5,748 bases of DNA, taken from contig DOCI01000229.1 in assembly GCA_003503535.1 (NCBI GenBank), positions 11,446 to 17,193 of the forward strand. Direction: 5' to 3'. Source of the stretch: Planctomycetaceae bacterium. Lineage in GTDB: Bacteria > Planctomycetota > Planctomycetia > Planctomycetales > Planctomycetaceae. The stretch's first letter is position 1. Every line of letters starts with the position of its first letter. Both the position numbers and the translations under genes were made by a program. Below, piece by piece: positions 1-5,748 of this stretch. The notes under the pieces are model-generated. The model searched no databases, was not told the origin of the DNA, and was given only the letters and a program-made list of their open reading frames with translations.

Positions 1-48
1 TGAAAGAATCTTTCAGGGCCATCCACGTAATGGAAAAAGATAATGAAA

Positions 49-77
49 TTGTCTCTTGCCACTGAATGCTCTATCTT
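49..77 (+). promoter_or_regulatory. Possible sigma70-type promoter for the hydrolase gene
   Basis: A TTGTCT box (49-54) and a TATCTT box (72-77) are separated by 17 bp. Each matches the sigma70 consensus at 4 of 6 positions. They lie about 80 bases before the preferred start codon at 160. The match is weak and planctomycete promoters are poorly defined, so this is only a candidate. The rest of 1-159 holds no convincing gene. A short perfect hairpin (6-bp TGAAAG/CTTTCA stem, 3-base loop) sits at 1-15 at the very edge of the window and may be the tail of a structure belonging to whatever lies upstream. Confidence 0.22.
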
Positions 78-159
78 TTAAAGACTGAAAAGGCTGGCAG
101 TCATTTTCGCTCGGTGAGCTGCTCCGCGATTCGTGATCATTTCTGGAAAGTCTGGCCTG

Positions 160-1272
160 ATGTTACTACCTCGATTCAGTCGTTTTGTTGCTCTGAGATT
201 CCTGAGTGCTTTGGGGATGATGTTCTTTCTGGTTTTGCCGCTCTCGCAATTGCTGATGGCTCAGGACAAGATCGACCATCGCAAGTTAACTCACTATTTG
301 AATGATGAGGGTGAAGCGGTTCCGATTCGTTCAATTGACGATTGGGAAAAACGGCGAGCCAGTGTTTTGCAGAGCATGCAGCAGGTCACGGGAACGCATC
401 CCGGACGACGGACGAATTTCCCATTGCAGGTCCAGGTTCTCGAAGAGGTTGAAGAGAAAGCGTATCGTCGTCAAAAGATCACATTCGATTCTGGAGACGG
501 TGATCGCATCCCGGCTTTACTGTACTTCCCCATTGATACGAATCCGAATCAAAAGAGGCCAGGCATTGTGGCTCTGCATCCGACTGGAGCAGCTGGTAAG
601 CTTATTGTGGATGGTTCAACGGAGAGAGAAAACCGCCAGTATGCTCGCGAACTGGCTGAACGGGGTTACGTAGTTGTTGCCCCCGATTACATTTCGTTCG
701 GGGATTATGCCTACGATTTCGAAGCGGATAACTATCAGTCAGGAACGATGAAGGGAATCGTCAATCATCAACGCTGTCTGGATCTGCTTCAGTCGCTGCC
801 GGAGGTTGATGCGGATCGGCTCGGGGTCATCGGTCACTCTCTGGGGGGACACAATGCGATCTTTCTGGCGGTTTTTGATGATCGTGTCAAAGTGGTCGTC
901 TCAAGCTGCGGCTGGACTCCCTTTCACGATTACTATGAAGGAAAACTGGCTGGCTGGACCAGCGATCGTTACATGCCGCTGATTCGAGATCGGTATGAGT
1001 TGGACCCGGATCAGGTGCCGTTTGATTTTCCCGAACTGATCGCCACGCTGGCACCGCGTCCCTTTTTATCAATCTCTCCACTGCATGACAGCAACTTCGA
1101 AGTCTCGGGAGTTCGTCAGGGAATGCAAGATGCCAAACCAATCTATGAGTTGTATCGGGCGTCCGAACAGTTGAAGCTATTGACACCAGACTGTGCCCAC
1201 GATTTCCCCCCAGAACTTCGTGAAGCGGCTTATCGATTTATTGATGATGAGCTGAAGTTGGGGCCAATGTGA
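160..1272 (+). CDS. Secreted alpha/beta hydrolase, dienelactone hydrolase/acetyl-xylan-esterase-like
   Basis: A 370-residue exported serine hydrolase. The N-terminus has arginines (R5, R8, R13), then a hydrophobic run (about 14-33) and a likely signal peptidase I site after L-M-A34. The mature part has the alpha/beta hydrolase order: a strand and oxyanion-type loop in PGIVALHPTGAAGK (134-147), the nucleophile elbow GHSLGG with Ser227, an acid candidate Asp310 in SPLHDSNF, and the catalytic His347 in DCAHDF. In the DLH, acetyl-xylan esterase and prolyl-oligopeptidase-like families this triad cleaves ester or peptide bonds; the substrate here is not readable. Inference from the beta-helix neighbour downstream suggests deacylation of a polysaccharide. 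The start at ATG 160 is preferred because GGAAAG (145-150) lies 9 bases upstream and the signal peptide then begins normally. An in-frame GTG at 133 would add nine residues. The next gene starts 151 bp downstream, with a repeat in between. Confidence 0.9.
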   Translation: MLLPRFSRFVALRFLSALGMMFFLVLPLSQLLMAQDKIDHRKLTHYLNDEGEAVPIRSIDDWEKRRASVLQSMQQVTGTHPGRRTNFPLQVQVLEEVEEKAYRRQKITFDSGDGDRIPALLYFPIDTNPNQKRPGIVALHPTGAAGKLIVDGSTERENRQYARELAERGYVVVAPDYISFGDYAYDFEADNYQSGTMKGIVNHQRCLDLLQSLPEVDADRLGVIGHSLGGHNAIFLAVFDDRVKVVVSSCGWTPFHDYYEGKLAGWTSDRYMPLIRDRYELDPDQVPFDFPELIATLAPRPFLSISPLHDSNFEVSGVRQGMQDAKPIYELYRASEQLKLLTPDCAHDFPPELREAAYRFIDDELKLGPM

Positions 1273-1355
1273 AATTTGGAATCGAATGGTAGAATGGATT
1301 TTTGAAGCCAGTCGTTGCAGAGTGAATTATTAGACTTCTTTCGTGTACTAACGCC

Positions 1356-1396
<41 letters not shown>

Positions 1397-1423
1397 ATTT
1401 ACATTTTATGGAGCATCAGTTTG

Positions 1424-2599
1424 ATGAAGCCAATGACATTGAATGACTTGTTGCCTCTGTTCGTAATATGGTGTTGTACGATATCGATTCAAACTGCAAC
1501 GTGGGCCGATGTGACCGTAAAGAATGCCGCTCAACTTCGTCAGGAAGTGAAACGGGCTCAGCCGGGGGATGTGATTTCGCTTGCGGCTGGAGAATACGGT
1601 CATGGATTTACGCTGGAAAAGATAACCGGCAGGCAGTCGCAGCCGATCGTGATTGCGGGAGATCCTGCAAGTCTGCCGACGTTCACGGGCGGGAATCAGG
1701 CGTTTCATCTGGTCGATTGCAACTATGTCACGCTGCGGAATCTTCATGTTTCGGGCTGCTCGGGGAATGGCATCAATGTGGATGATGGGGGGAGTTATGA
1801 AACGCCATCGCGTGGGCTTGTCTTTGAGAATATCACGATTGAAAAAATAGGCCCGCGTGGAAATCACGATGGTCTCAAGCTTTCGGGACTGGTTGATTTT
1901 ACAGTCCGGAACTGCAAGTTTTCTGGCTGGGGCGGCTCGGCGGTGGATATGGTCGGCTGTCAGGATGGTGTGATTGAAGGCTGCGAGTTCATCGGCATCG
2001 AAGGCTTCTCGCAAGATACCGGAGTGCAGAATAAGGGTGGTACCGAGCGAATTCTGATCCAGCGGAATTACTTCGAAAACGCTGGTCAGCGAGCGGTGAA
2101 TCTGGGAGGCAGTACGGGATTGCAATTCTTTCGACCAAAACTGACGAACTATGAAGCCAATGAAATTGTCGTTGTCGGAAATCATTTTGTCGGCAGCATG
2201 TCCCCCATCGCCTTTGTGACGTCAACGAATTGTGAGGTGCGAAAGAATACGATTGTCAACCCGGAGAAATGGGTGATCCGAATTCTGCAGGAGCAGCCCA
2301 CGGACAAATTCCTGCCCTGTCAGAAGGGCGTTTTCGAAGAGAATTTGATTGTGTATGACAATCAGGTGCAGACATTCGTGAATGTTGGAGCCAATACGAA
2401 ATCAGAAACATTCATATTTCGAAATAATGCCTGGTTCAACAGCCAGTCTAACCGGCGACCGACACTGCCAGTGAAAGAAGAGGGCGGAATTACTCAGGTC
2501 GATCCGCAATTGAAGCATGATCGAACCGCTGCTCCAGAGATAGGTTCGAACGATCCCAGTTTGCAGAAACTCGGGGCTCATTCGTACGTTTCAGAATAA
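1424..2599 (+). CDS. Secreted right-handed parallel beta-helix protein, polysaccharide-lyase-like
   Basis: A 391-residue protein. Residues 8-28 form a signal peptide (hydrophobic LLPLFVIWCC core, likely cleavage after A-T-W-A28). From about 30 the opening AAQLRQEVKRAQPGDVISLAAGEY and IVIAGDP are typical of the first coils of PL6/pectate-lyase-like beta-helices. From about 95 to 335 come repeated rungs with N-x-x-I/V/F and turn patterns (YVTLRNLHVSG, LVFENITIE, FTVRNCKFSG, GVIEGCEFIG, ILIQRNYFEN, EIVVVGNHFVG, CEVRKNTIV, GVFEENLIV, FIFRNNAWF). These folds bind or cut acidic polysaccharides; catalytic residues could not be assigned, so enzymatic activity is unproven. The start at ATG 1424 is chosen because GGAG (1410-1413) lies 10 bases upstream and the signal peptide then starts properly; ATG 1433 is an alternative. 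The in-frame ATGs at 1361 and 1388 lie in the R1 repeat. A role with the upstream esterase is inferred from adjacency and shared export. Confidence 0.88.
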   Translation: MKPMTLNDLLPLFVIWCCTISIQTATWADVTVKNAAQLRQEVKRAQPGDVISLAAGEYGHGFTLEKITGRQSQPIVIAGDPASLPTFTGGNQAFHLVDCNYVTLRNLHVSGCSGNGINVDDGGSYETPSRGLVFENITIEKIGPRGNHDGLKLSGLVDFTVRNCKFSGWGGSAVDMVGCQDGVIEGCEFIGIEGFSQDTGVQNKGGTERILIQRNYFENAGQRAVNLGGSTGLQFFRPKLTNYEANEIVVVGNHFVGSMSPIAFVTSTNCEVRKNTIVNPEKWVIRILQEQPTDKFLPCQKGVFEENLIVYDNQVQTFVNVGANTKSETFIFRNNAWFNSQSNRRPTLPVKEEGGITQVDPQLKHDRTAAPEIGSNDPSLQKLGAHSYVSE

Positions 2600-2608
2600 T
2601 GCGGGTGC

Positions 2609-2637
2609 CATGCTCAAACTTGTTTGAGCATGTTTTT
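2609..2637 (+). terminator. Intrinsic terminator after the beta-helix gene
   Basis: A perfect 11-bp stem (CATGCTCAAAC at 2609-2619 with GTTTGAGCATG at 2622-2632) is followed directly by five Ts (2633-2637), starting 10 bases after the TAA stop. The nominal loop is only two bases, so the top pair or pairs would open. The left shoulder GGGTGC (2603-2608) plus CATGC is the reverse complement of the right shoulder of the 40-bp repeats (GCATGGCACC), so this hairpin seems to belong to the same repeat family while serving as the terminator. Confidence 0.75.
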
Positions 2638-2758
2638 GTGATGGGATTGTTCAATCGTCATTAATTTACTGGGTTATTGCTCGCAAACCCCACCCACTGA
2701 ATCTCGGAAATTAATTTGTACTGTCCATTTTGTAATGTAGATTTATTGGAATGTTCTC

Positions 2759-3241
2759 ATGGCCAAAGAATCGTATAGGTGGCCGTTCCTCAATTTTATC
2801 GAGCAATTTGGCGACCCGTATGGATGCTGGCAAGAAGACGGGTTTTGGCCTGACCGAGTAAGTGCTGATTTCAACCACTTGCTTGTGTGGGTTACGGAAA
2901 TTGCTCTTGGATACATTGACAATGGCGGGTTGGCATATGCAATGCAATGTGAACCTGGTCGTACGATGCCTGAAATGGAACGAGGGTTTGAGATCCTCGG
3001 TTGTCTAAAAACTCAGGCTGTTTGCACGAGAATAATAAAGTATTTTGGAGACGACTTTCCTCGTAATGACGAACAACGATCCAAGTTTATTGCAAAGAAT
3101 GAATCAATATTTAATCAAAGTGAAAATGAATTATGGGATGCGAGGGAATCAGAAAAATATGAATCTGTAGCAGAAGAGTATTTTAAAACAGTTTGCGTTG
3201 CCCACTCCATTCCACCAAGAGTGTATCCAAACTTAAATTGA
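2759..3241 (+). CDS. DMP19/DUF4375-like acidic protein
   Basis: A 160-residue cytoplasmic protein with no signal peptide or membrane segment. It is acidic: 26 Asp/Glu against 16 Lys/Arg. The central pattern resembles the DMP19/DUF4375 family (PF14300): a helix ending in YIDNGGLAYAM (52-62, with the family-like NGG at 55-57), a helix with GFEILGCLKTQAVCTRIIKYFG (86-107 covers its end), then FPRNDEQRSKF (100-110) and a final helix ELWDARESEKYESVAEEYF before a short tail. The assignment is from memory of the family pattern and was not searched. The Neisseria namesake is described as a DNA-mimic protein that antagonises a transcription factor; that function cannot be transferred to this protein. 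The N-terminal 40 residues (W8, W24, W30) are unusually aromatic. The ribosome site is weak (GGA at 2748-2750, 8 bases from ATG). The gene is AT-rich compared with flanking genes and stands alone between repeat hairpins, which fits an acquired accessory gene. Confidence 0.78.
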   Translation: MAKESYRWPFLNFIEQFGDPYGCWQEDGFWPDRVSADFNHLLVWVTEIALGYIDNGGLAYAMQCEPGRTMPEMERGFEILGCLKTQAVCTRIIKYFGDDFPRNDEQRSKFIAKNESIFNQSENELWDARESEKYESVAEEYFKTVCVAHSIPPRVYPNLN

Positions 3242-3287
3242 GTTTCAAAATTTGACTTCACTTTTCAACCGTCAACCGAACTATTCC

Positions 3288-3302
3288 GAGCATGTTTTGT
3301 GA
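3288..3302 (+). repeat. Half copy of the terminator-type hairpin repeat
   Basis: The string GAGCATGTTTTGTGA repeats the right arm and tail of the terminator hairpin at 2626-2641 (GAGCATGTTTTTGTGA) with a single T missing. The left arm is absent, so it cannot form the same hairpin. The two copies are direct repeats that bracket the DMP19-like gene. The match is 15 bases and simple enough that chance is possible, but its position 28 bases before the R2 repeat makes a shared origin plausible. The rest of the 3242-3424 gap shows no gene. Confidence 0.45.
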
Positions 3303-3330
3303 ATCAAAATGTTATGGTTAGGTTCACCCT

Positions 3331-3371
<41 letters not shown>

Positions 3372-3424
3372 GTTTCTTTAAGCCACCAACTGTATGCATC
3401 CAGAAAATATGAAAGAAATTATTA

Positions 3425-4153
3425 ATGTTGCCTCTATCGAAATTGGAAACTTCAATTGAGTTTAGTGATGAGGGAACGCAATGGACTGGTTTGCATTACG
3501 GTGAACTGTTTTTGTCAAATTCGATAGAGAATGCAGATTGGAAATCTGACCCAGTTAGTCCCTGGGCTTGTTGGGGATGTGAGGAGGCCTGGTGTGCTCG
3601 AATATGCCTTTCACGAGTTGTGCGGACGGAAAGCCAGTTATTGTTCATGAAACCCTATTACAAAACACCGCTATGTGAACCTGACACCGACGATGATTCA
3701 CACAAGCTGCTGGAAGATTCGTTACTTATACCATTTGATGATTGGCAACGGGTACGAAATATCGTTCACGAACTACCAGATGTGAAGTCATTCCCAGTAA
3801 TCACGAATCAAGATATTATCAACTTGTGGTTACAGCAGCGCCAGGAGTATGCAATTGAGAATGAACATTACACATTCACGCAAAACCTGCGTAAGAACTG
3901 CATTGCATCACATCCATTCTCCGTGGATCAATTCACGTCTATTCTTGAAGAGCAACTCGATTTATTGAATTTCCCTCCAGTAGAAGTCGAAGGCATATTT
4001 GATTGCGTCACACAATTATTTAATTCTGAAGATTATAATTCACTTTATTTCGATTTGGAGGGTCTTCCAGAATTTGTTACTCATCGAGTGACTGATCATG
4101 CTCTCGTTATTGGAAATGAGTATCTTTTCAATCCTGCGTCGCCAACGCCATAA
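3425..4153 (+). CDS. Unrecognised protein with a cysteine cluster
   Basis: A 242-residue hypothetical protein; I do not recognise the family. It has no signal peptide or membrane segment and is acidic. Residues 45-61 read [17 protein letters not shown], a Trp/Cys-rich motif with Cys at 49, 52, 57 and 61 (C-x2-C-x4-C-x3-C) that could bind a metal, though no partner His lies close. More Cys occur at 84, 159 and 194. A likely helical segment ([17 protein letters not shown], 104-120) precedes an Asn/Gln-rich helix (128-147). The region is AT-rich like the DMP19-like gene upstream (183 bp gap), suggesting a shared origin. The start at ATG 3425 has only a weak GAAAG (3411-3415). The last eight codons and the stop are antisense to the end of the ABC gene (26-bp convergent overlap), so the natural C-terminus may have been altered. 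Existence as a gene is supported by a long open frame that no neighbour explains. Confidence 0.72.
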   Translation: MLPLSKLETSIEFSDEGTQWTGLHYGELFLSNSIENADWKSDPVSPWACWGCEEAWCARICLSRVVRTESQLLFMKPYYKTPLCEPDTDDDSHKLLEDSLLIPFDDWQRVRNIVHELPDVKSFPVITNQDIINLWLQQRQEYAIENEHYTFTQNLRKNCIASHPFSVDQFTSILEEQLDLLNFPPVEVEGIFDCVTQLFNSEDYNSLYFDLEGLPEFVTHRVTDHALVIGNEYLFNPASPTP

Positions 4154-5627
4154 CCGCCTGCTCATTGAGTTGCTCTCTGGTCAACTCTCCTTTGATCTCT
4201 CCCTCGCGCATGACAAGAACGCGGTCGGAGATGCCGATGATTTCTTCCATTTCGCTGCTGGCGAAGAGAATGGCGACGCCGGCTTTGGCGAGTTGGTCGA
4301 TCAGATGATAGATTTCTTCTTTGGCTCCGATATCGATGCCGCGGGTTGGTTCGTCGAGCAGTAAGACTTTCGGTTTGAGAGCGAGCCACTTTGCCAGCAC
4401 CACTTTTTGCTGATTGCCTCCCGAGAGCAAGCCGACCAGTTGTGTCGGGCCAGCCATGCGGATGCCGAGGGATTTCTGAAATTCCTCGCAGACATCGCGT
4501 TCGTAAGCGGCATCGACAAAGCAGCCCTGTTTAGCATGAGCAGACAGACTTGCCAGCGAAGCGTTTTCGCGGATCGACATTTCGAGGATCAGGCCCTGCT
4601 GTTTTCGATCTTCCGGCACAAGCGCCAGCCCGGCTGCGATTCCGCTGCGGACATTCTGTAGAGGAATCGATTCCCCCGCGATTTCCAATGAGCCTGTCAG
4701 CGGTCGATCGACACCGAAGACGGCTCTTAAAAATTCGCTCCGGCCTGCTCCGACGAGTCCTGCCAGACCGACAATCTCTCCTTGGCGAACCGTCACTGTA
4801 TTGCGATGAGCGGGCCAGGCGGTTGTGGAAAAGTCCTGCACCTTGAGAACGACATCGCCAGGCTGATGCGAGGTTCGCTGATAGAATCGGGAAACATCCC
4901 GACCGACCATCCGGCTGACCATCGCAGCGTGCGTGATTTCTGCTTTCTGCAATTCGCCTGCGTTTTGACCATCCCGCAATACTGTGACACGATCAGCAAT
5001 TCGCTGAATTTCGGCCAGTCGATGAGAAATGTAGAGGATGCTGACTCCCTGCTCGCGGAGCTGATCGATCACCTGCATCAGTGTTTCAGTTTCCCGCTGA
5101 GAGAGCGAGGAAGTCGGCTCATCCATGATGAGCACTTTGGCATTGATGGATAGCGCTTTGGCAATTTCAATCAACTGCTGTTGACCGATTGCCAGATCTC
5201 TCACGAGTGTTCGAGGAGAAATGTCCAGACCGACCTGGGAGAGAAAGTGGCGAGCTTCCTGTTCCATTTGAGAGCGTCGTATCCAGCCAAGGACGTTCGG
5301 TTCGCGTCCGAGAAAGATATTGGCAGCCGCATCGAGATTGTCGGAGAGGTTCAACTCCTGATGAATCAACGCGATCCCGGCATCGAGGGCATCATCCACG
5401 CAGTGGAATTGGGTGGGGGTTCCCTCGATCAGCATTTGACCGGAATCGGCAGATTGCACACCGGCCAGGATTTTCATCAACGTACTTTTGCCGGCTCCGT
5501 TCTCTCCGACAACAGCCAGCACTTCGCCGGGCGCGACATGCAGATTGACATTCTGCAAAGCGATCACACCCGGGAACTGTTTGGTGATGCTGCGAACTTC
5601 GAGACGTGGTGGAGTTGCTAAGTTCAT
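4128..5627 (-). CDS. Sugar ABC importer ATP-binding protein (RbsA/MglA/XylG type)
   Basis: A 499-residue cytoplasmic ATPase with two fused ABC domains, the normal length for carbohydrate uptake transporter-2 (CUT2) ATPases that power ribose, galactose or xylose import with a membrane permease and a periplasmic binding protein. Domain 1: Walker [10 protein letters not shown] (41-49), Q-loop Gln90, signature LAIGQQQ (145-151), Walker B VLIMDE (165-170), switch His202. Domain 2: Walker [10 protein letters not shown] (290-298), with Arg296 where Lys is usual, signature LSGGNQQK (401-408), Walker [13 protein letters not shown] (421-432), and SSEM (457-460) where the switch His would be. The degenerate second Walker A and missing His are normal in this family, leaving one main catalytic site. 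The sugar cannot be read from the ATPase. The start codon at 5625-5627 has no clear Shine-Dalgarno. No permease lies downstream, where a convergent gene overlaps the last 26 bp, so partners must be upstream (to the right) or elsewhere. Confidence 0.97.
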   Translation of the reverse strand: MNLATPPRLEVRSITKQFPGVIALQNVNLHVAPGEVLAVVGENGAGKSTLMKILAGVQSADSGQMLIEGTPTQFHCVDDALDAGIALIHQELNLSDNLDAAANIFLGREPNVLGWIRRSQMEQEARHFLSQVGLDISPRTLVRDLAIGQQQLIEIAKALSINAKVLIMDEPTSSLSQRETETLMQVIDQLREQGVSILYISHRLAEIQRIADRVTVLRDGQNAGELQKAEITHAAMVSRMVGRDVSRFYQRTSHQPGDVVLKVQDFSTTAWPAHRNTVTVRQGEIVGLAGLVGAGRSEFLRAVFGVDRPLTGSLEIAGESIPLQNVRSGIAAGLALVPEDRKQQGLILEMSIRENASLASLSAHAKQGCFVDAAYERDVCEEFQKSLGIRMAGPTQLVGLLSGGNQQKVVLAKWLALKPKVLLLDEPTRGIDIGAKEEIYHLIDQLAKAGVAILFASSEMEEIIGISDRVLVMREGEIKGELTREQLNEQAVMALATQD

Positions 5628-5641
5628 GACGTTTTACTGTA

Positions 5642-5670
5642 GGCGAGCCGAGTCAGTCATGACTCGGGTA
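5642..5670 (+). repeat. REP-like hairpin A of an inverted pair
   Basis: A 29-base unit with a 7-bp perfect stem (CCGAGTC 5648-5654, GACTCGG 5661-5667) around a 6-base loop AGTCAT, bordered by GGCGAG and GTA. It is an inverted copy of 5720-5748 (25 of 29 bases match). It begins 14 bases before the ABC ATPase start codon, so it lies in that gene's leader or promoter region and could affect its transcript if transcribed. Confidence 0.85.
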
Positions 5671-5719
5671 GGTTTGTTCATTTCGATGCAATTAACAGGA
5701 CACACAATGATCGAGCTAA

Positions 5720-5748
5720 TACCCGTGCCATGACTGGCACGGCTCGCC
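5720..5748 (-). repeat. REP-like hairpin B of an inverted pair
   Basis: Read on the minus strand this is the same 29-base unit as 5642-5670 with four substitutions, all in the stem. It forms a perfect 7-bp stem (CCGTGCC with GGCACGG) around the same AGTCAT loop. The plus-strand GTGCCATG core is shared with the other hairpin repeats in the window. The unit ends exactly at the window edge and may continue outside. The 49-base spacer (5671-5719) shows no gene or clear promoter. Confidence 0.85.

Noticed and set aside
66..305. Small open frame of 79 codons overlapping the hydrolase start
   Set aside because: It overlaps the signal peptide region of the hydrolase in another frame, has no family features and no clear ribosome site.
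1406..2185. Long minus-strand open frame of 259 codons opposite the beta-helix gene
   Set aside because: Its translation has no recognisable fold or motif, and the plus strand encodes a convincing signal peptide and beta-helix rungs. It is an antisense shadow.
2716..2743. Promoter for the DMP19-like gene (TTGTAC, 16 bp, TAGATT)
   Set aside because: Only 3/6 and 4/6 matches in an AT-rich spacer, where such matches arise easily by chance.
3299..3327. Terminator after the DMP19-like gene (GTGAATC/GGTTCAC)
   Set aside because: The stem is 7 bp with a G-T wobble and a 15-base loop, and no T-tract follows.
4098..4364. Plus-strand open frame over the end of the ABC gene
   Set aside because: Low-complexity antisense product of conserved Walker B and switch regions of the ABC ATPase.
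5671..5719. Minus-strand promoter for the ABC gene in the spacer between hairpins
   Set aside because: TTGTGT can be found, but no acceptable -10 box lies at the right distance.

Overview
The window looks like a chromosomal stretch from a Planctomycetes-type bacterium of moderate GC. This is inferred from the secreted alpha/beta hydrolase next to a secreted beta-helix protein, and from dispersed hairpin repeats built on a GTGCCATG core. No marker gene fixes the taxon.

Layout. Positions 1-159 are non-coding leader with a weak promoter candidate. Two plus-strand genes for exported proteins follow: an alpha/beta hydrolase of the dienelactone hydrolase/acetyl-xylan-esterase type (160-1272) and a right-handed parallel beta-helix protein resembling polysaccharide lyases (1424-2599). 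Together they suggest esterase plus lyase work on an acylated or acidic polysaccharide outside the cytoplasm. The beta-helix gene ends in a strong hairpin plus T-tract terminator. Next comes an AT-rich block (about 2640-4127; sampled 60-base lines are 30-35% GC against 50-52% in flanking genes) with two small plus-strand genes. The first is a DMP19/DUF4375-like acidic protein (2759-3241). The second is an unrecognised 242-residue protein with a cysteine cluster (3425-4153). On the minus strand, 4128-5627 encodes a complete tandem-domain sugar ABC importer ATPase of the RbsA/MglA/XylG type. Its 3' end overlaps the unknown gene tail-to-tail by 26 bp.

Repeats are the most striking structure. A 40-bp hairpin repeat occurs twice in direct orientation (1356-1395 and 3331-3370, 39/40 identical), bracketing the beta-helix and DMP19-like genes. 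A related hairpin forms the terminator at 2609-2637, and its right arm and tail recur as a half copy at 3288-3302. At the right edge, two inverted 29-bp hairpins 49 bp apart (5642-5748) form a REPIN-like element. Their stems differ by two compensatory base pairs while the loop stays identical. The gene cargo between the repeats, with its shifted composition, suggests an accessory segment. No transposase or integrase is visible, and no complete new defence or mobile system can be demonstrated from the sequence alone.
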